Shown here: positions 40,993 through 50,453 of the stretch, in pieces | How positions within the stretch are numbered: the stretch's first letter is position 1 | Layout of the letters: every line of letters begins with the position of its first letter | Assembly (NCBI RefSeq): GCF_019052805.1 | Contig: NZ_JAHQRJ010000001.1 | Location: forward strand, 3,844,001-3,908,000 | Direction of reading: 5' to 3' | Source: Noviherbaspirillum sp. L7-7A | Lineage (GTDB): Bacteria > Pseudomonadota > Gammaproteobacteria > Burkholderiales > Burkholderiaceae_D | DNA: 64,000 nt | The notes under the pieces: model-generated | Told to the model about the DNA's origin: nothing | Database searches by the model: none | What the model saw: the letters and a program-made list of their open reading frames with translations, nothing else | Made by a program: the position numbers and the translations under genes

Positions 40993-41403
40993 ATGGTCAA
41001 GATTTCTAGCGAGCGGGAGCAATTCAGTCTGCGGCTTCAGCAACTCCTGCGGGAGGCGCATCATTCCCCGGACAGTCCTACCGAGCTTGCCAGGGAATTC
41101 AACATCCGCTATCCCGGCACGCCCATCACTGTCCACGCGGCCCGCAAATGGCTGATCGGCGAGGCCATACCCACGCAAGACAAGATGCGCACGCTGGCCG
41201 ACTGGCTGATGGTGCCCATCGACTGGCTGCGCTTCGGCGCCGACGCCAGCCGCAAGGAGGTGCCCAATCCGGCGGCGCATGCCAGTTCGATCGACCTCAA
41301 GCTGATTGCAGACATGCAGCTGCTCGACGAGCCGCACCGGCAGATCGTGCGTGAAGTAGTGCGCATCCTGATCCGCATGACACGCGGCAAGCCCAGCGCC
41401 TGA
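40993..41403 (+). CDS. Small regulator-like protein (possible HTH)
   Basis: A 136-residue cytoplasmic protein. An N-terminal helical region (EREQFSLRLQQLLREAHHSP) is followed by a candidate helix-turn-helix around SPTELAREFNIRY and ITVHAARKWLIGEAIPTQDK, then a segment typical of repressor-like proteins (MRTLADWLMVPIDWLRFG). This resembles small XRE-like regulators common in betaproteobacteria, but I cannot name the family. The AT-rich gap and palindrome lie just upstream, so autoregulation is plausible. The antiporter gene follows 129 bp later. Confidence 0.7.
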   Translation: MVKISSEREQFSLRLQQLLREAHHSPDSPTELAREFNIRYPGTPITVHAARKWLIGEAIPTQDKMRTLADWLMVPIDWLRFGADASRKEVPNPAAHASSIDLKLIADMQLLDEPHRQIVREVVRILIRMTRGKPSA

Positions 41404-41532
41404 ATGCGGGCCGTCCTGCGGCCGGCCCCGGCGCTTATGCAGTGGATCGCCATCCACGCCGGGATGCAATAATTCCTGATCTGACGCGCAGACCAGCCCG
41501 TCGCTTTACCGATCAGATCAGGATGCAACAAC

Positions 41533-43278
41533 GTGCCCCATAACGACCCATTGCCCTTCCTGCGCGAAGCGCTGCTGTTTCTCGCGCTGGCAGGCATATT
41601 GATGCCGCTGCTGCAGCGTCTGAAAATCAACCAGGTGCTTGGATTTCTTGCCGTAGGCGCGCTGGTCGGCCCCTATGGCCTGGGACTGTGGGCGCAGCAG
41701 CATGCCTGGCTGTCCTATTTCGTGTTCCAGCGTCCGGAAGGCATTGCGCCGCTGGCCGAACTCGGTGTGCTGTTCCTGATGTTCATGATCGGACTGGAAC
41801 TGTCGGCCTCGCGCCTGTGGGCCATGCGGCGCTGGGTGTTCGGCGCCGGCGGCGCCCAGGTGCTGCTGTCGGCGCTGGTGATCGGCCTTCTGGCCTGGCT
41901 CTTTGGTAACCGGATGGAAGCGGCGCTGGTGCTGGGACTGGTGCTGTCGCTGTCGTCCACCGCAGTGGTAATGCAGCTGCTCACCGAACGCCAGGCGCTG
42001 GGCTATCCGCTGGGCCAGGCCGCATTTGCGATCCTGATGCTGCAGGATCTGGCGGTCGTGCCCATCTTCATCCTGCTGGGCGTGCTGACCACGGGCGGCG
42101 ACGCTGCCGGCTGGCTGCCCATGGTGCTGCTGGCGGTGGCCAAGTCGCTCGGCGCCGTGGTGCTGATTTACCTGCTAGGCCGGCGCGCGATCGGGCCTCT
42201 GCTGCACATGTTCCTGCGCCAGCGCCAGCCGGAAATCTTCATGGCGCTGACGCTGCTGATCACCCTTGGCATTGCCGCGCTGACCGCCGCCGCCGGGCTG
42301 TCGCTTGCGCTGGGCGCATTCCTGGCCGGCCTGCTGCTGGCGGAAACCGAATTCCGGCATGAGGTAGAGGTGGTGATCGCGCCCTTTCGCAGCCTGCTGA
42401 TGGGGCTGTTCTTCATGTCGGTCGGCATGCAGGTCGATATGCGGGAAGCGGCCAGCACGCCGCTCTGGCTGGCGCTATCGGTGCCGGGCCTGTTCGCCAT
42501 CAAGGCGCTGGTGACGGGCGCGGTGCTGCGCCTGGGCGGCTTTTCCACCGGACGGGCGGTCGAAGGCGGCTTGCTGCTGGGGCAGGGCGGCGAATTCGCC
42601 TTCATCGTGGTGGGCCAGGCGGTTGCCAGCCGGCTGCTGGCGCCGGACGTGGGGCAGTTCATGACGCTGGTGGTGGCCTGCAGCATGTTCGCCACGCCGG
42701 CCATGGCGCGCCTGGGCCGCGCCTTCGGCGACTGGTGGCAGGAGCAGCATCCGCTGCCTGCCGCCGCAGGCCATGCCGCCGCGCCGCAGAAGGGGCATGT
42801 GGTGATCGTCGGCTTCGGCCGCATCGGCCGCATGCTGGCCCAGATCCTTGACAGGCAGGGCATCGCCTATGCCGCCATCGACAACAATCCGCAACTAGTG
42901 GCGCAACTGCAGGAGCATGCGGGCCGCCTGCACTATGGCGACGCCGCGCGCGGCGAGCTGCTGCGCCGCGTTCATGCCCAGCATGCGGCGGCCATCGTGC
43001 TGACCATGGACCATCCGGCATCGGTGCTGCATGCGGCGCGGGCGATCCGGCGCGATTATCCGCAGGTACGGCTGTTTGCCCGGGCTCGCGACGAGCAGCA
43101 TGCGCAGGCCCTGCTGCGCGCCGGCGCAACGCTGGTAGTGCCTGAAACCCTGGAGTCAGGCCTGCAGCTGTCGGAGTTCGTGCTGCACAGCCTGGGATTT
43201 CCGGCTTCCGCCGCGGCCCAGGTGATTCAGCTGGAAAGGGAAAATCGCATCGGCGCCACGCGCAGCGAGATCGACTGA
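41533..43278 (+). CDS. Monovalent cation:proton antiporter-2 (Kef-type) protein
   Basis: A 581-residue CPA2 transporter. About twelve membrane helices fill residues 8-385 (NQVLGFLAVGALVGPYGLGL and AELGVLFLMFMIGLELSASR are family-typical). A C-terminal RCK/TrkA-N domain starts near residue 418 (GHVVIVGFGRIGRMLAQIL), binding NAD(H) or a similar ligand. Kef systems export potassium in exchange for protons, often protecting from electrophiles. No kefF/kefG-type ancillary gene is adjacent, so ion and trigger are uncertain. The start is a GTG. Confidence 0.88.
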   Translation: MPHNDPLPFLREALLFLALAGILMPLLQRLKINQVLGFLAVGALVGPYGLGLWAQQHAWLSYFVFQRPEGIAPLAELGVLFLMFMIGLELSASRLWAMRRWVFGAGGAQVLLSALVIGLLAWLFGNRMEAALVLGLVLSLSSTAVVMQLLTERQALGYPLGQAAFAILMLQDLAVVPIFILLGVLTTGGDAAGWLPMVLLAVAKSLGAVVLIYLLGRRAIGPLLHMFLRQRQPEIFMALTLLITLGIAALTAAAGLSLALGAFLAGLLLAETEFRHEVEVVIAPFRSLLMGLFFMSVGMQVDMREAASTPLWLALSVPGLFAIKALVTGAVLRLGGFSTGRAVEGGLLLGQGGEFAFIVVGQAVASRLLAPDVGQFMTLVVACSMFATPAMARLGRAFGDWWQEQHPLPAAAGHAAAPQKGHVVIVGFGRIGRMLAQILDRQGIAYAAIDNNPQLVAQLQEHAGRLHYGDAARGELLRRVHAQHAAAIVLTMDHPASVLHAARAIRRDYPQVRLFARARDEQHAQALLRAGATLVVPETLESGLQLSEFVLHSLGFPASAAAQVIQLERENRIGATRSEID

Positions 43279-43312
43279 GCTGCGGCGCGCTTGCCAGCCG
43301 TGTTACCAGTCA

Positions 43313-43630
43313 TTACTGGCGGCAATGGTCGTAGACCTTGGCATAGGCTTGCTGGGAAGACCTGAGGGAACGGTCGTCATAGATCGACACGATGGCTTCC
43401 TGCGCGTCTTCCAGCGTTTCTGGTTTGCTTCGAAGAATGGTCTTGACCTCGTTCAACACCCTGTCCATCGGATAACCGTCGGCACGCGTACGGTATGCGC
43501 TTGCGCCAATCTGCGCCAGCTTTCCGCAATACTGCTGGTCAGCCTGGCCCTGCGCACGGGCTTCTCCCGAGAAAGCCGTTGCCGAGACGGATAGCGCGCA
43601 CAGGACAGAGAGAAGGAGTTTTCTGATCAT
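43313..43630 (-). CDS. Small secreted protein of unknown function
   Basis: 105 residues from the ATG at 43630, which opens a clear signal peptide (IRKLLLSVLCALSVSATAFS, cleavage probably near GEARAQ). The mature part is about 75 residues, helical-looking, with two Cys (QQYCGKL near its start and YDHCRQ at its end) that could form one disulfide. An in-frame extension to 43780 would bury the signal peptide and is rejected. I recognise no family. Confidence 0.65.
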   Translation of the reverse strand: MIRKLLLSVLCALSVSATAFSGEARAQGQADQQYCGKLAQIGASAYRTRADGYPMDRVLNEVKTILRSKPETLEDAQEAIVSIYDDRSLRSSQQAYAKVYDHCRQ

Positions 43631-43845
43631 CTGCAATGCCTCTTGAAAGAACATGGTTCTCAGGACATCGATTTCGTCAAAAGATTCCTTGTTAAATGCA
43701 ATCAAACCAAGAGTTGCATTGACGTTCACGTTATGCAGATATGACCATATCCGGCTGGGGAAAGTGCAATAAAGAGGCAATGCGATGAAAAGGGCTGCCC
43801 ATGACCGGGGTCGTAAGGAAATGATGTCAATTCGCTCAGCCGCTC

Positions 43846-45924
43846 ATGGCTGACTTCATGGCTGCATCACAGCGCCAGTTGCGCGTGCTGGTCATTGACG
43901 ACCAGGAACTTGCCGCCAGCCTGGCATGCGAGATGCTGAGCGCCGAGCCGGATATCGAGGTGGATTGCCTGTACGACGCACGGGAGGCACTGGCACGCGC
44001 CACCCGGTTCCAGCCCGGCGTGATCCTGGTCGACCTGTGCATGCCGACCATGGACGGCTTCTCGGTCATCACCCAGCTGCGCGCCGAACCGCTGACGGCG
44101 AAGATCCCCATCATTCTGGTGTCGTCCGAGGACGCGCCGCAGCAGAAGGTGCGCGGCTTTGCCGCCGGCGCCAATGATTATCTGGTCAAGTGGCCGGCAC
44201 GGGCCGAACTGGTGGCCCGGGTGCGTTATCACGCCGAGGCGCACCGCGCCCGCACCGAACGCGACGAAGCCTATGCCTCGCTGCAGACCAGCCAGGAACA
44301 GTTGCTGCAGCGTACCCGCGAACTCGAACTGAGCCAGGCTGCGCTGCACCAGGCCCAGAAGCTGGAAGCCATCGGCCAGCTCACCGGCGGCGTGGCGCAC
44401 GACTTCAACAATGTGCTGCAGATCATCGGCGGCAACCTGCAGCTGCTCAGCCAGTCATGCCAGTCGCATGAAGCCGACAGCAAGCGCATCAGGGTGGCGA
44501 TGGCCGCGGTGGAACGGGGCGCCAACCTGGCTTCCCAGCTGCTGGCATTTGCCCGTCAGCAGCCCCTGCAGCCGGTGGTGGTGCGCCTGGATGGCATCCT
44601 GCGCAACATGCACCAGATGGTGCACCACACGCTGGGCGACGATATCGAGGTGCGCACCGAGATCGCCGATGGCCTGTGGAACAGCCTGGTCGATACCAGC
44701 CAGCTCGAAAACGTGGTGCTGAACCTGGTGCTCAATGCCCGTGACGCCATGCGAGGCCGCGGCCGCCTGACGCTGTCGGCGGCCAATGTCGAGCTCGACG
44801 ATCGCTATACGGCAGCGCATCCCGAAGCGCGGCCCGGACAATACATCCGGATCACCGTCTCCGACACCGGCTGCGGCATGTCGCCGGAACTCATCAGCCG
44901 GGTCTTCGAACCGTTCTTCACCACCAAGCTGCCAGGCGAGGGCACCGGCCTGGGCCTGTCCATGGCCTATGGCTTCGTGCAGCAGAGCGGCGGCCATATC
45001 GTGCTCGACAGCGTGCCGGGCGAAGGCACCACCGTCAGCGTCTACCTGCCGCGCAGCATGGCCGATGCCGAGCAGGCTCCGGCTGCCGCGCCGGTGAATG
45101 CGGCCGGCGGCAGCGAACGCATTCTTGCCGTGGAAGACGATCCGGCGCTGCGCGCGACCGTGGTCGAAATGCTGGAAGGACTGGGCTACCAGGTGGTGCA
45201 GGCGCAGGATGCCGCTTCCGCACTGGCCATTCTCGAATCCGGGAAGCGCTTTGACCTGCTGTTCTCGGATGTGATGATGCCCGGCCCGCTGCGCAGCACC
45301 GAACTGGCCAGCCGCGCGCGCGCCCTGTCGCCAGGCATCGAGGTGCTGTACACCTCGGGCTATGCGGAAAATGCGATCGTGCATGGCGGCCGCCTCGACC
45401 CTGGCGTGAACCTGCTGTCCAAGCCCTATCGCCGCGAACAGCTTGCCGCCAAGGTCAGGCAGATACTGGACCGGCGCGCGGTATCGCCATCAGACGCAGC
45501 CGCTGACACATTCGCTCACGCCGATATGGAAGAAGCGCAGCCCGCCGGCAGCGCGCCGCGGGTATTGCTGGTGGAAGACAACGCCGACCTGCTCGATCTC
45601 ACGCTGATGATGCTGGAAGAGCTGGGCCATGAAGCCACTGGCGTGCCGACCGCGGAGGAAGCGCTGGCCCTGCTGGAAGCCGGGCCGTATGCGATGCTGG
45701 TGACCGACGTCACGCTGCCAAAGATGTCCGGCATCGAGCTCGTTCACCGGGTGCGCCAGCGCTATCCGCAAATGCCGGTAGCGGTGGCGTCCGGCTATGG
45801 CCGCTCGTCAGAGCTCGATGGCATCGACGTGCATTACCTGAAAAAACCGTATCAGCTGATGGACCTGAAGGCCGTTGTCGAGGAAGGCCTGTCGCAAAGG
45901 ATGGCGGCCGGCGCCGCCGCCTGA
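43846..45924 (+). CDS. Hybrid sensor histidine kinase: REC-HisKA-HATPase-REC-REC
   Basis: A 692-residue soluble kinase without transmembrane segments. Receiver 1 (about 12-130) has phosphoacceptor Asp63 (LVDLCMP) and Lys115, but Trp instead of the usual Pro after the Lys. A coiled coil (138-175) leads to HisKA with His185 ([12 protein letters not shown]). The ATPase domain shows [20 protein letters not shown] and GTGLGLSM. Two C-terminal receivers follow, with Asp in [10 protein letters not shown] and [12 protein letters not shown]. An N-terminal receiver as input means another kinase probably drives it. It converges with the phytochrome-linked regulator gene, 7 bp apart. Confidence 0.92.
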   Translation: MADFMAASQRQLRVLVIDDQELAASLACEMLSAEPDIEVDCLYDAREALARATRFQPGVILVDLCMPTMDGFSVITQLRAEPLTAKIPIILVSSEDAPQQKVRGFAAGANDYLVKWPARAELVARVRYHAEAHRARTERDEAYASLQTSQEQLLQRTRELELSQAALHQAQKLEAIGQLTGGVAHDFNNVLQIIGGNLQLLSQSCQSHEADSKRIRVAMAAVERGANLASQLLAFARQQPLQPVVVRLDGILRNMHQMVHHTLGDDIEVRTEIADGLWNSLVDTSQLENVVLNLVLNARDAMRGRGRLTLSAANVELDDRYTAAHPEARPGQYIRITVSDTGCGMSPELISRVFEPFFTTKLPGEGTGLGLSMAYGFVQQSGGHIVLDSVPGEGTTVSVYLPRSMADAEQAPAAAPVNAAGGSERILAVEDDPALRATVVEMLEGLGYQVVQAQDAASALAILESGKRFDLLFSDVMMPGPLRSTELASRARALSPGIEVLYTSGYAENAIVHGGRLDPGVNLLSKPYRREQLAAKVRQILDRRAVSPSDAAADTFAHADMEEAQPAGSAPRVLLVEDNADLLDLTLMMLEELGHEATGVPTAEEALALLEAGPYAMLVTDVTLPKMSGIELVHRVRQRYPQMPVAVASGYGRSSELDGIDVHYLKKPYQLMDLKAVVEEGLSQRMAAGAAA

Positions 45925-45931
45925 ACGGAAT

Positions 45932-46396
45932 TCAGACCCGGCGCAGCACCTTGGTATGCCCCGGCGGCGGCTCATTGAGCACCGCCCAGAAAATGCCGAG
46001 GTCGGCGATGGCCTTGACGAATTCGCGGAATTCCACTGGCTTGACGACATAGGCATTGACGCCCAGCTCGTAGCTGCGCACCAGGTCCTGCTCTTCCTTG
46101 GAAGAGGTCAGCATCACCACCGGCAGGCTGCGCAACTCGGCCGAGTCGCGGATTTCCTTCAACACTTCCAGCCCGTCCACCTTCGGCAGTTTCAGGTCCA
46201 GCAGCACCACCGCCGGCTTGCCCGGCGGCAGGTCGGCATACTTGCCGCGCCGGTGCAGGTAATCCAGTGCCTCGGCGCCGTCTTCGACGACGATGACGTC
46301 ATTGGCAAGCTGGCTGCGTTCCAGCGCAATCAACGTCAGTTCAAGGTCCTTGGGATTGTCTTCAACCAGCAGGATGGGTTTGAGCATGGCGGTCAT
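45932..46396 (-). CDS. Single-domain response regulator of the phytochrome operon (Rcp1-like)
   Basis: A 154-residue CheY-like receiver with no output domain. Acidic residues are in LLVEDNPKD; phosphoacceptor Asp67 is in VVLLDLKLPKVDG. VMLTSSKEEQDLVRSYELG and NAYVVKPVEF supply the switch Thr/Ser and Lys. The LTSSKEEQD and KPV stretches are typical of regulators paired with bacteriophytochromes (Rcp1/BphR type). It starts 2 bp after the phytochrome gene, so the two form one operon. The next partner in the relay is unknown. Confidence 0.92.
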   Translation of the reverse strand: MTAMLKPILLVEDNPKDLELTLIALERSQLANDVIVVEDGAEALDYLHRRGKYADLPPGKPAVVLLDLKLPKVDGLEVLKEIRDSAELRSLPVVMLTSSKEEQDLVRSYELGVNAYVVKPVEFREFVKAIADLGIFWAVLNEPPPGHTKVLRRV

Positions 46397-46398
46397 TC

Positions 46399-48645
46399 TT
46401 AAACAGGTAATCGCTTCGGTATTGAAAATGAAAATACGGCGCCTTCATTGGGTACGCCTTGTGCCCAGGCCCGCCCGCCATGGCGCTCGACGATGCGGCG
46501 CACATTGGCCAGGCCGATGCCGGTGCCTTCGAATTCCTCCATCCGGTGCAGCCGCTGGAACACCGCGAACAGCTTGTGGGCATAGTCCATGCTGAAACCG
46601 ACCCCATTATCGGCGACATGGAAGATGAACTCGTCCGGGGTTTGCTCTGCCTGGATGGAAATGACGGCGACGGGCCGGTTGCGGCTGTATTTTACGGCAT
46701 TGGCCACCAGGTTATAGACAGCCAGCTCGATGAAGGTGGCATCGCACCGGATCACCGGCAGCGTGCCGACATTCCATTCGATGCTGCGGCCCTGCGTATC
46801 CTGCTGCACCCGCCTGATGGCCGCCTGCACGACCTGGTTCATGTCGGTGGCGGCCGCATGCAGCGCCGAGCGGCCCATCTGCGAGAAGCTCAGCAGATCG
46901 TCGACCAGCTTGCCGGCGAAGCGGGCCGAATCGGCGATATTCCTCAGGTAACGGTTGGCGCGCTCGTTGAGGTTGGCGCCTTCGAATTCGATCAGCAGGT
47001 CGGTGAAGCCCACGATGTGGCGCAGCGGCGCCCGCAGGTCATGCGACACCGAATAGGAGAACGATTCCAGCTCCTTGTTGGCGCGGCCCAGTTCGTCGGC
47101 CAGTCCCGCCATCTCCTCGGCCCGGGCCAGCACGATGCCCAGGATGGCGCTGCGAAATTCCAGCGCCACCTCAAGCTCGTTCTTGTGCCACGGCTCGGAA
47201 GTGCAGCGCACCGTCTCGCGCCAGGTGTCGAAGCTCTTGCGAGGCGTCAGCGGACGCGCCTCTTCCGGCTGTGCTTCCTTGTGCGCCGGATTGCCCGCCC
47301 ATTCCACGGTCTGCACCACCTCGGGCCGGAACCAGATCACGTAGTGGCGGTAGTTGCGCGAGATCGACATCGCCAGGATGCCGCTGGCGCGGGGGGAGTA
47401 GCTGGCAGCCGGCGGGAATTCCTTCGGCAGCGTGCTGCTGTGGTAGAGCTCGCCGCCGCCGCTGGCGGCCAGCCATTCCACCAGCTGGCCAACCTGGTCA
47501 AGGCTGGGCGTATCGCCGAACAGAATGGTTTTGCCTTCGAATACCAGCGCCGCGCCGGAAGCGCGCATCAGCATCAGCAGGTCATGCGAGACCGTGCTCA
47601 TGTTGTGCACGAATTCCTCGCCCTGGCTCAGGGCGGCAAGAATGGAGACCAGCTTGCTGCGCAACTGCAGCCGGTAAGCGTATTCATTGCCTTCGATGAT
47701 GGACTCGATGCGCAGCGCCAGGATCTGCCCAAGCTGCTCGCAGGCGGTGCGCACTTCAAACGGCACGAACTGCGGCGCCTTGTCGTGGCAGGAGATCATG
47801 CCCCACAGCCTGCCCTTGATCACCAGCGAAACCGACATCGAGGCGATCGTCCCCATGTTCTTCATGTACTGGATATGCACCGGCGACACTGCGCGCAGGC
47901 CGGAAAAGCTGAGGTCGGTTGGCTGGCCGGTGCCGGGGTCCGTTTCCGGCAGCAGCCGTGCCGGCTCGTAGTTGGCATCGGCGATCAGCCGGACATGATT
48001 GGCCAGGTAAAGGCGGCGCGCCTGCTGCGGAATGTCCGAAGCCGGAAAGCGCTGGCCGCTGTAGGACGGATAGCCTTCATCCAGGGTTTCGGCCAGCACG
48101 CGGGCATCGTCGTTCTGGTCGAAGTTGTACAGGAACACCCGGCCCATGCCAGTAATTTCCTTGATGGTGCGCACTGCATATTCGCAGATCGCATCGACCG
48201 AATCGACATGCGACAGCGTTTTCAGGAAACGGCCCATCAGGGTATAGAGCAGGCGGAAATCGGCGGCGCCGCTGCGCTTCACCGGCTCGAACTCGATCAG
48301 GGTGGCATGGTTGCAGCGATGGGCGATCACGTCGAAGTAGCCGACCCTGCCTACTTCGATCGCGCCGACGTAGATCGGCTGCGCCAGCGCGCTGGCATTG
48401 AGCAGGGCGCGCGCCACGAGGTCGGCATGCTCGGTGCCGATCAGGTCGTCGAGGCGGCGACCGAGAATGGCGGAAATGTCGCGTCCGAACAGCGCGGTCG
48501 CATTCTCGCTGACCTGGCGCACGCTGAAGTCTTCCGGATTGACATTGATCAGGAAGCCGTGCGGCTGTATGCCGCCCGGAATATGGATCGGTTCGCGGTC
48601 GCAGGAAGTAACGTCAATGCCGTTTGATGAGGATGGGGAAGTCAT
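46399..48645 (-). CDS. bphP: Bacteriophytochrome sensor histidine kinase
   Basis: Red/far-red light sensor with a biliverdin chromophore, 748 residues with PAS-GAF-PHY-HisKA-HATPase order. Cys15 near the N-terminus (VTSCDREPIHIPG) is the expected chromophore-attachment residue, and IPGGIQPHG is the PAS start. The GAF domain shows PASDIP (201-206) and His287 (ISCHD). The PHY tongue carries PRKSF (468-472). Kinase His535 lies in YSVSHDLRAPLRH, and the ATPase has DNGVGFSMDYAHKLFAVFQR-type motifs. All key residues for light sensing and kinase activity are present. No heme oxygenase gene (bphO) is seen in the window, so biliverdin must come from elsewhere. Confidence 0.95.
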   Translation of the reverse strand: MTSPSSSNGIDVTSCDREPIHIPGGIQPHGFLINVNPEDFSVRQVSENATALFGRDISAILGRRLDDLIGTEHADLVARALLNASALAQPIYVGAIEVGRVGYFDVIAHRCNHATLIEFEPVKRSGAADFRLLYTLMGRFLKTLSHVDSVDAICEYAVRTIKEITGMGRVFLYNFDQNDDARVLAETLDEGYPSYSGQRFPASDIPQQARRLYLANHVRLIADANYEPARLLPETDPGTGQPTDLSFSGLRAVSPVHIQYMKNMGTIASMSVSLVIKGRLWGMISCHDKAPQFVPFEVRTACEQLGQILALRIESIIEGNEYAYRLQLRSKLVSILAALSQGEEFVHNMSTVSHDLLMLMRASGAALVFEGKTILFGDTPSLDQVGQLVEWLAASGGGELYHSSTLPKEFPPAASYSPRASGILAMSISRNYRHYVIWFRPEVVQTVEWAGNPAHKEAQPEEARPLTPRKSFDTWRETVRCTSEPWHKNELEVALEFRSAILGIVLARAEEMAGLADELGRANKELESFSYSVSHDLRAPLRHIVGFTDLLIEFEGANLNERANRYLRNIADSARFAGKLVDDLLSFSQMGRSALHAAATDMNQVVQAAIRRVQQDTQGRSIEWNVGTLPVIRCDATFIELAVYNLVANAVKYSRNRPVAVISIQAEQTPDEFIFHVADNGVGFSMDYAHKLFAVFQRLHRMEEFEGTGIGLANVRRIVERHGGRAWAQGVPNEGAVFSFSIPKRLPV

Positions 48646-49005
48646 AAGGAAAACGCATCTGCATCAAGGAAAGCGGCGTGCGGGCCGGCTGAGGTGAATA
48701 AAGGCAATCTTGCAATCGCCGCCATTCTCGCAAATTTCGGCGGTTCCTGCCGCCGGGGTAAGTGCCTGGTTTGTTGCAATCGGGTTGAAGAAAGGAATTG
48801 ACTTGGTCGAGTGGCTTCAGGTGCCGTTGCGAGGTCGGCGATCACGCATGGTGCAAAGCATGCGTCTTGGTAGATGGCGCCTGCCAACGAATCGATTTAC
48901 CGGATGGAGACCATAGCCGCCTTCATGCGACGAGCAACGCGACCGCCATGGGAAAGCCGTTCCGTGGAATGCCCCTTCGGGGTATGCCACCCTGCCAAAG
49001 CAGGC
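48646..49005. other. Intergenic region between bphP and the IS nest
   Basis: 360 bp with no supported gene. It should contain the bphP promoter on the minus strand, but no clear boxes were found. The right end (48957-48994) is a copy of a repeat also present at 53208-53245, containing a GGAAT...ATGCC hairpin around CTTCGGGG. Confidence 0.45.
48957..48994. repeat. Intergenic repeat, left copy (pair with 53208-53245)
   Basis: Reads GTTCCGTGGAATGCC then CCTTCGGGGTATGCCACCCT. It is closely similar, in direct orientation, to 53208-53245 beyond the IS nest. It forms an imperfect hairpin with a CTTCGGGG loop. Such elements recur in proteobacterial intergenic DNA. Confidence 0.65.
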
Positions 49006-49009
49006 CTAG

Positions 49010-50442
49010 CGGTAGTTTGTTGAAAGGAGTGGACTGATGGTCTAGGCTAGTGGCAGGAGGTATGCTGCCATGACTGCCCGCCGTCCTTGCCCGCCAGCAC
49101 CCGGTCCACTCGAAGATTACGCAACGCACTTCGATCCCTTGTTTCATTCGCTGGCGCAACGTCATCACTTTCGCACTTATCTTGCTGGTCTGCTGGCACC
49201 GCGCGACCGGCCCAAGACGCTCACGGCATTAGCCGGTGCCGAGCCGCTCGTCGAGGCGCAGACAGCGCCCGTACAGCAACTGCAGTTCTTCCTCTCCGAG
49301 TCCTGTTGGGATGCCGACCTCATCACGATGCGGACATTGCAGTTGCTGGGGGACGATCCGCTTACAGCAAGTGATGCTGATGGGGTTCTTGTCATTGATG
49401 ACACTGGCGACCGTAAGGATGGCTATGCCACCGACCATGTAGCACGTCAGTACCTGGGTTCGGTTGGCAAGGTCGATAACGGCATCGTCGCGGTCACGAC
49501 CTTATGGGCCAATGAGCAGCGGTATTATCCTCTGCATGTCGCCCCGTACACCCCGGAAAGCCGACTGGAAGACGGCAAGAAAGATCCTGCCTTCCGTAGC
49601 AAGCCACAAATTGCCCTGGCTTTGGTGGAGCGGGCATTGGCTGCTGGCATTGCCTTCAAGGCCATTGTGGCCGACTGCTTTTACGGCGACCATCGCGAAC
49701 TCGTGGCAACGTTGCGGCAACGCCGCCTGCCCTTTGTGCTGTCACACCGCGGCACAGTAGGACGTGGTTGGGCACCTGCCGATGTTGCCCACTCCTTCGA
49801 CGAAGCGATCGAGGAACTGCATTCACGCGACTGGCACAAGGTGACGCGCCACTTCCGGGACGGCCATGTCGAACAATGGTGGGCTGCGGAACTGACCTTC
49901 CTGGGGTATGGCCCTGGCAAGCCGGTGCGCGCCATTTGCGCCACTACCGACCGCAGCACGTTACCGGAGCCGTCGACCTGGTACCTGACGACCAACCTGC
50001 CGCTCAAGGCGGCTCCTTTGGCAGAAGTGGTGCGGTTGTACGGCCTGCGGCACTGGGTTGAGCAAGGCTACAAGCAAATGAAGGATCAGCTTGGCTGGGC
50101 AGACTTCATGGTGCGCAGTGACCGGGCGATTCGCCGCCACTGGGTGCTAGTGTGCTGTGCCTTTGCTTTTTGCTGGTGGCAGGAAGCGCAGCAAGCGCGA
50201 CTGCACAATCCGGACACTTCCCCGGTGCGGAAAAAAAAGCCAAGCCGTCCGTCTGCCAATGCGATGTCGCTGGCCCCGCCTGCTGCGTTCGGTACGGGCA
50301 TGGTTGACACCGCTGCACTGGCTCACGCGCTGCTGGCATGCCTGCTTCGCCAAGCCCCCGCCTGCCGAACTGGCTGCTTTGGTGAAATTCCTTATTGGGA
50401 ACGACGGAATCAACCTTCATCTCCGTCTTTAACAAACTACCG
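49010..50442 (+). mobile_element. IS701-family insertion sequence, copy 1
   Basis: A 1433-bp element bounded by CTAG at 49006-49009 and 50443-50446. Terminal inverted repeats read CGGTAGTTTGTT at the left end and AACAAACTACCG at the right end. It holds one long transposase gene. CTAG is a palindromic 4-bp target duplication as described for IS701-type elements; its right copy is partly made of the first base of the adjoining IS630 element. Confidence 0.9.
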
Positions 50443-50446
50443 CTAG
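49070..50446 (+). CDS. IS701-family DDE transposase (intact copy)
   Basis: A 458-residue transposase. Motifs include LVIDDTGDRKDG (Asp110/Asp111, first catalytic Asp), AIVADCFYGDHRE (second Asp) and HWVEQGYKQMKDQLGWADF (Glu region), as in IS4/IS701-like enzymes. The stop codon TAG lies outside the 1433-bp element: the last Arg codon is completed by the C of CTAG, T and A come from the target site, and G is shared with the neighbouring element. It appears complete and may be active. Confidence 0.92.
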   Translation: MTARRPCPPAPGPLEDYATHFDPLFHSLAQRHHFRTYLAGLLAPRDRPKTLTALAGAEPLVEAQTAPVQQLQFFLSESCWDADLITMRTLQLLGDDPLTASDADGVLVIDDTGDRKDGYATDHVARQYLGSVGKVDNGIVAVTTLWANEQRYYPLHVAPYTPESRLEDGKKDPAFRSKPQIALALVERALAAGIAFKAIVADCFYGDHRELVATLRQRRLPFVLSHRGTVGRGWAPADVAHSFDEAIEELHSRDWHKVTRHFRDGHVEQWWAAELTFLGYGPGKPVRAICATTDRSTLPEPSTWYLTTNLPLKAAPLAEVVRLYGLRHWVEQGYKQMKDQLGWADFMVRSDRAIRRHWVLVCCAFAFCWWQEAQQARLHNPDTSPVRKKKPSRPSANAMSLAPPAAFGTGMVDTAALAHALLACLLRQAPACRTGCFGEIPYWERRNQPSSPSLTNYR

Positions 50447-50453
50447 AGCGTTT

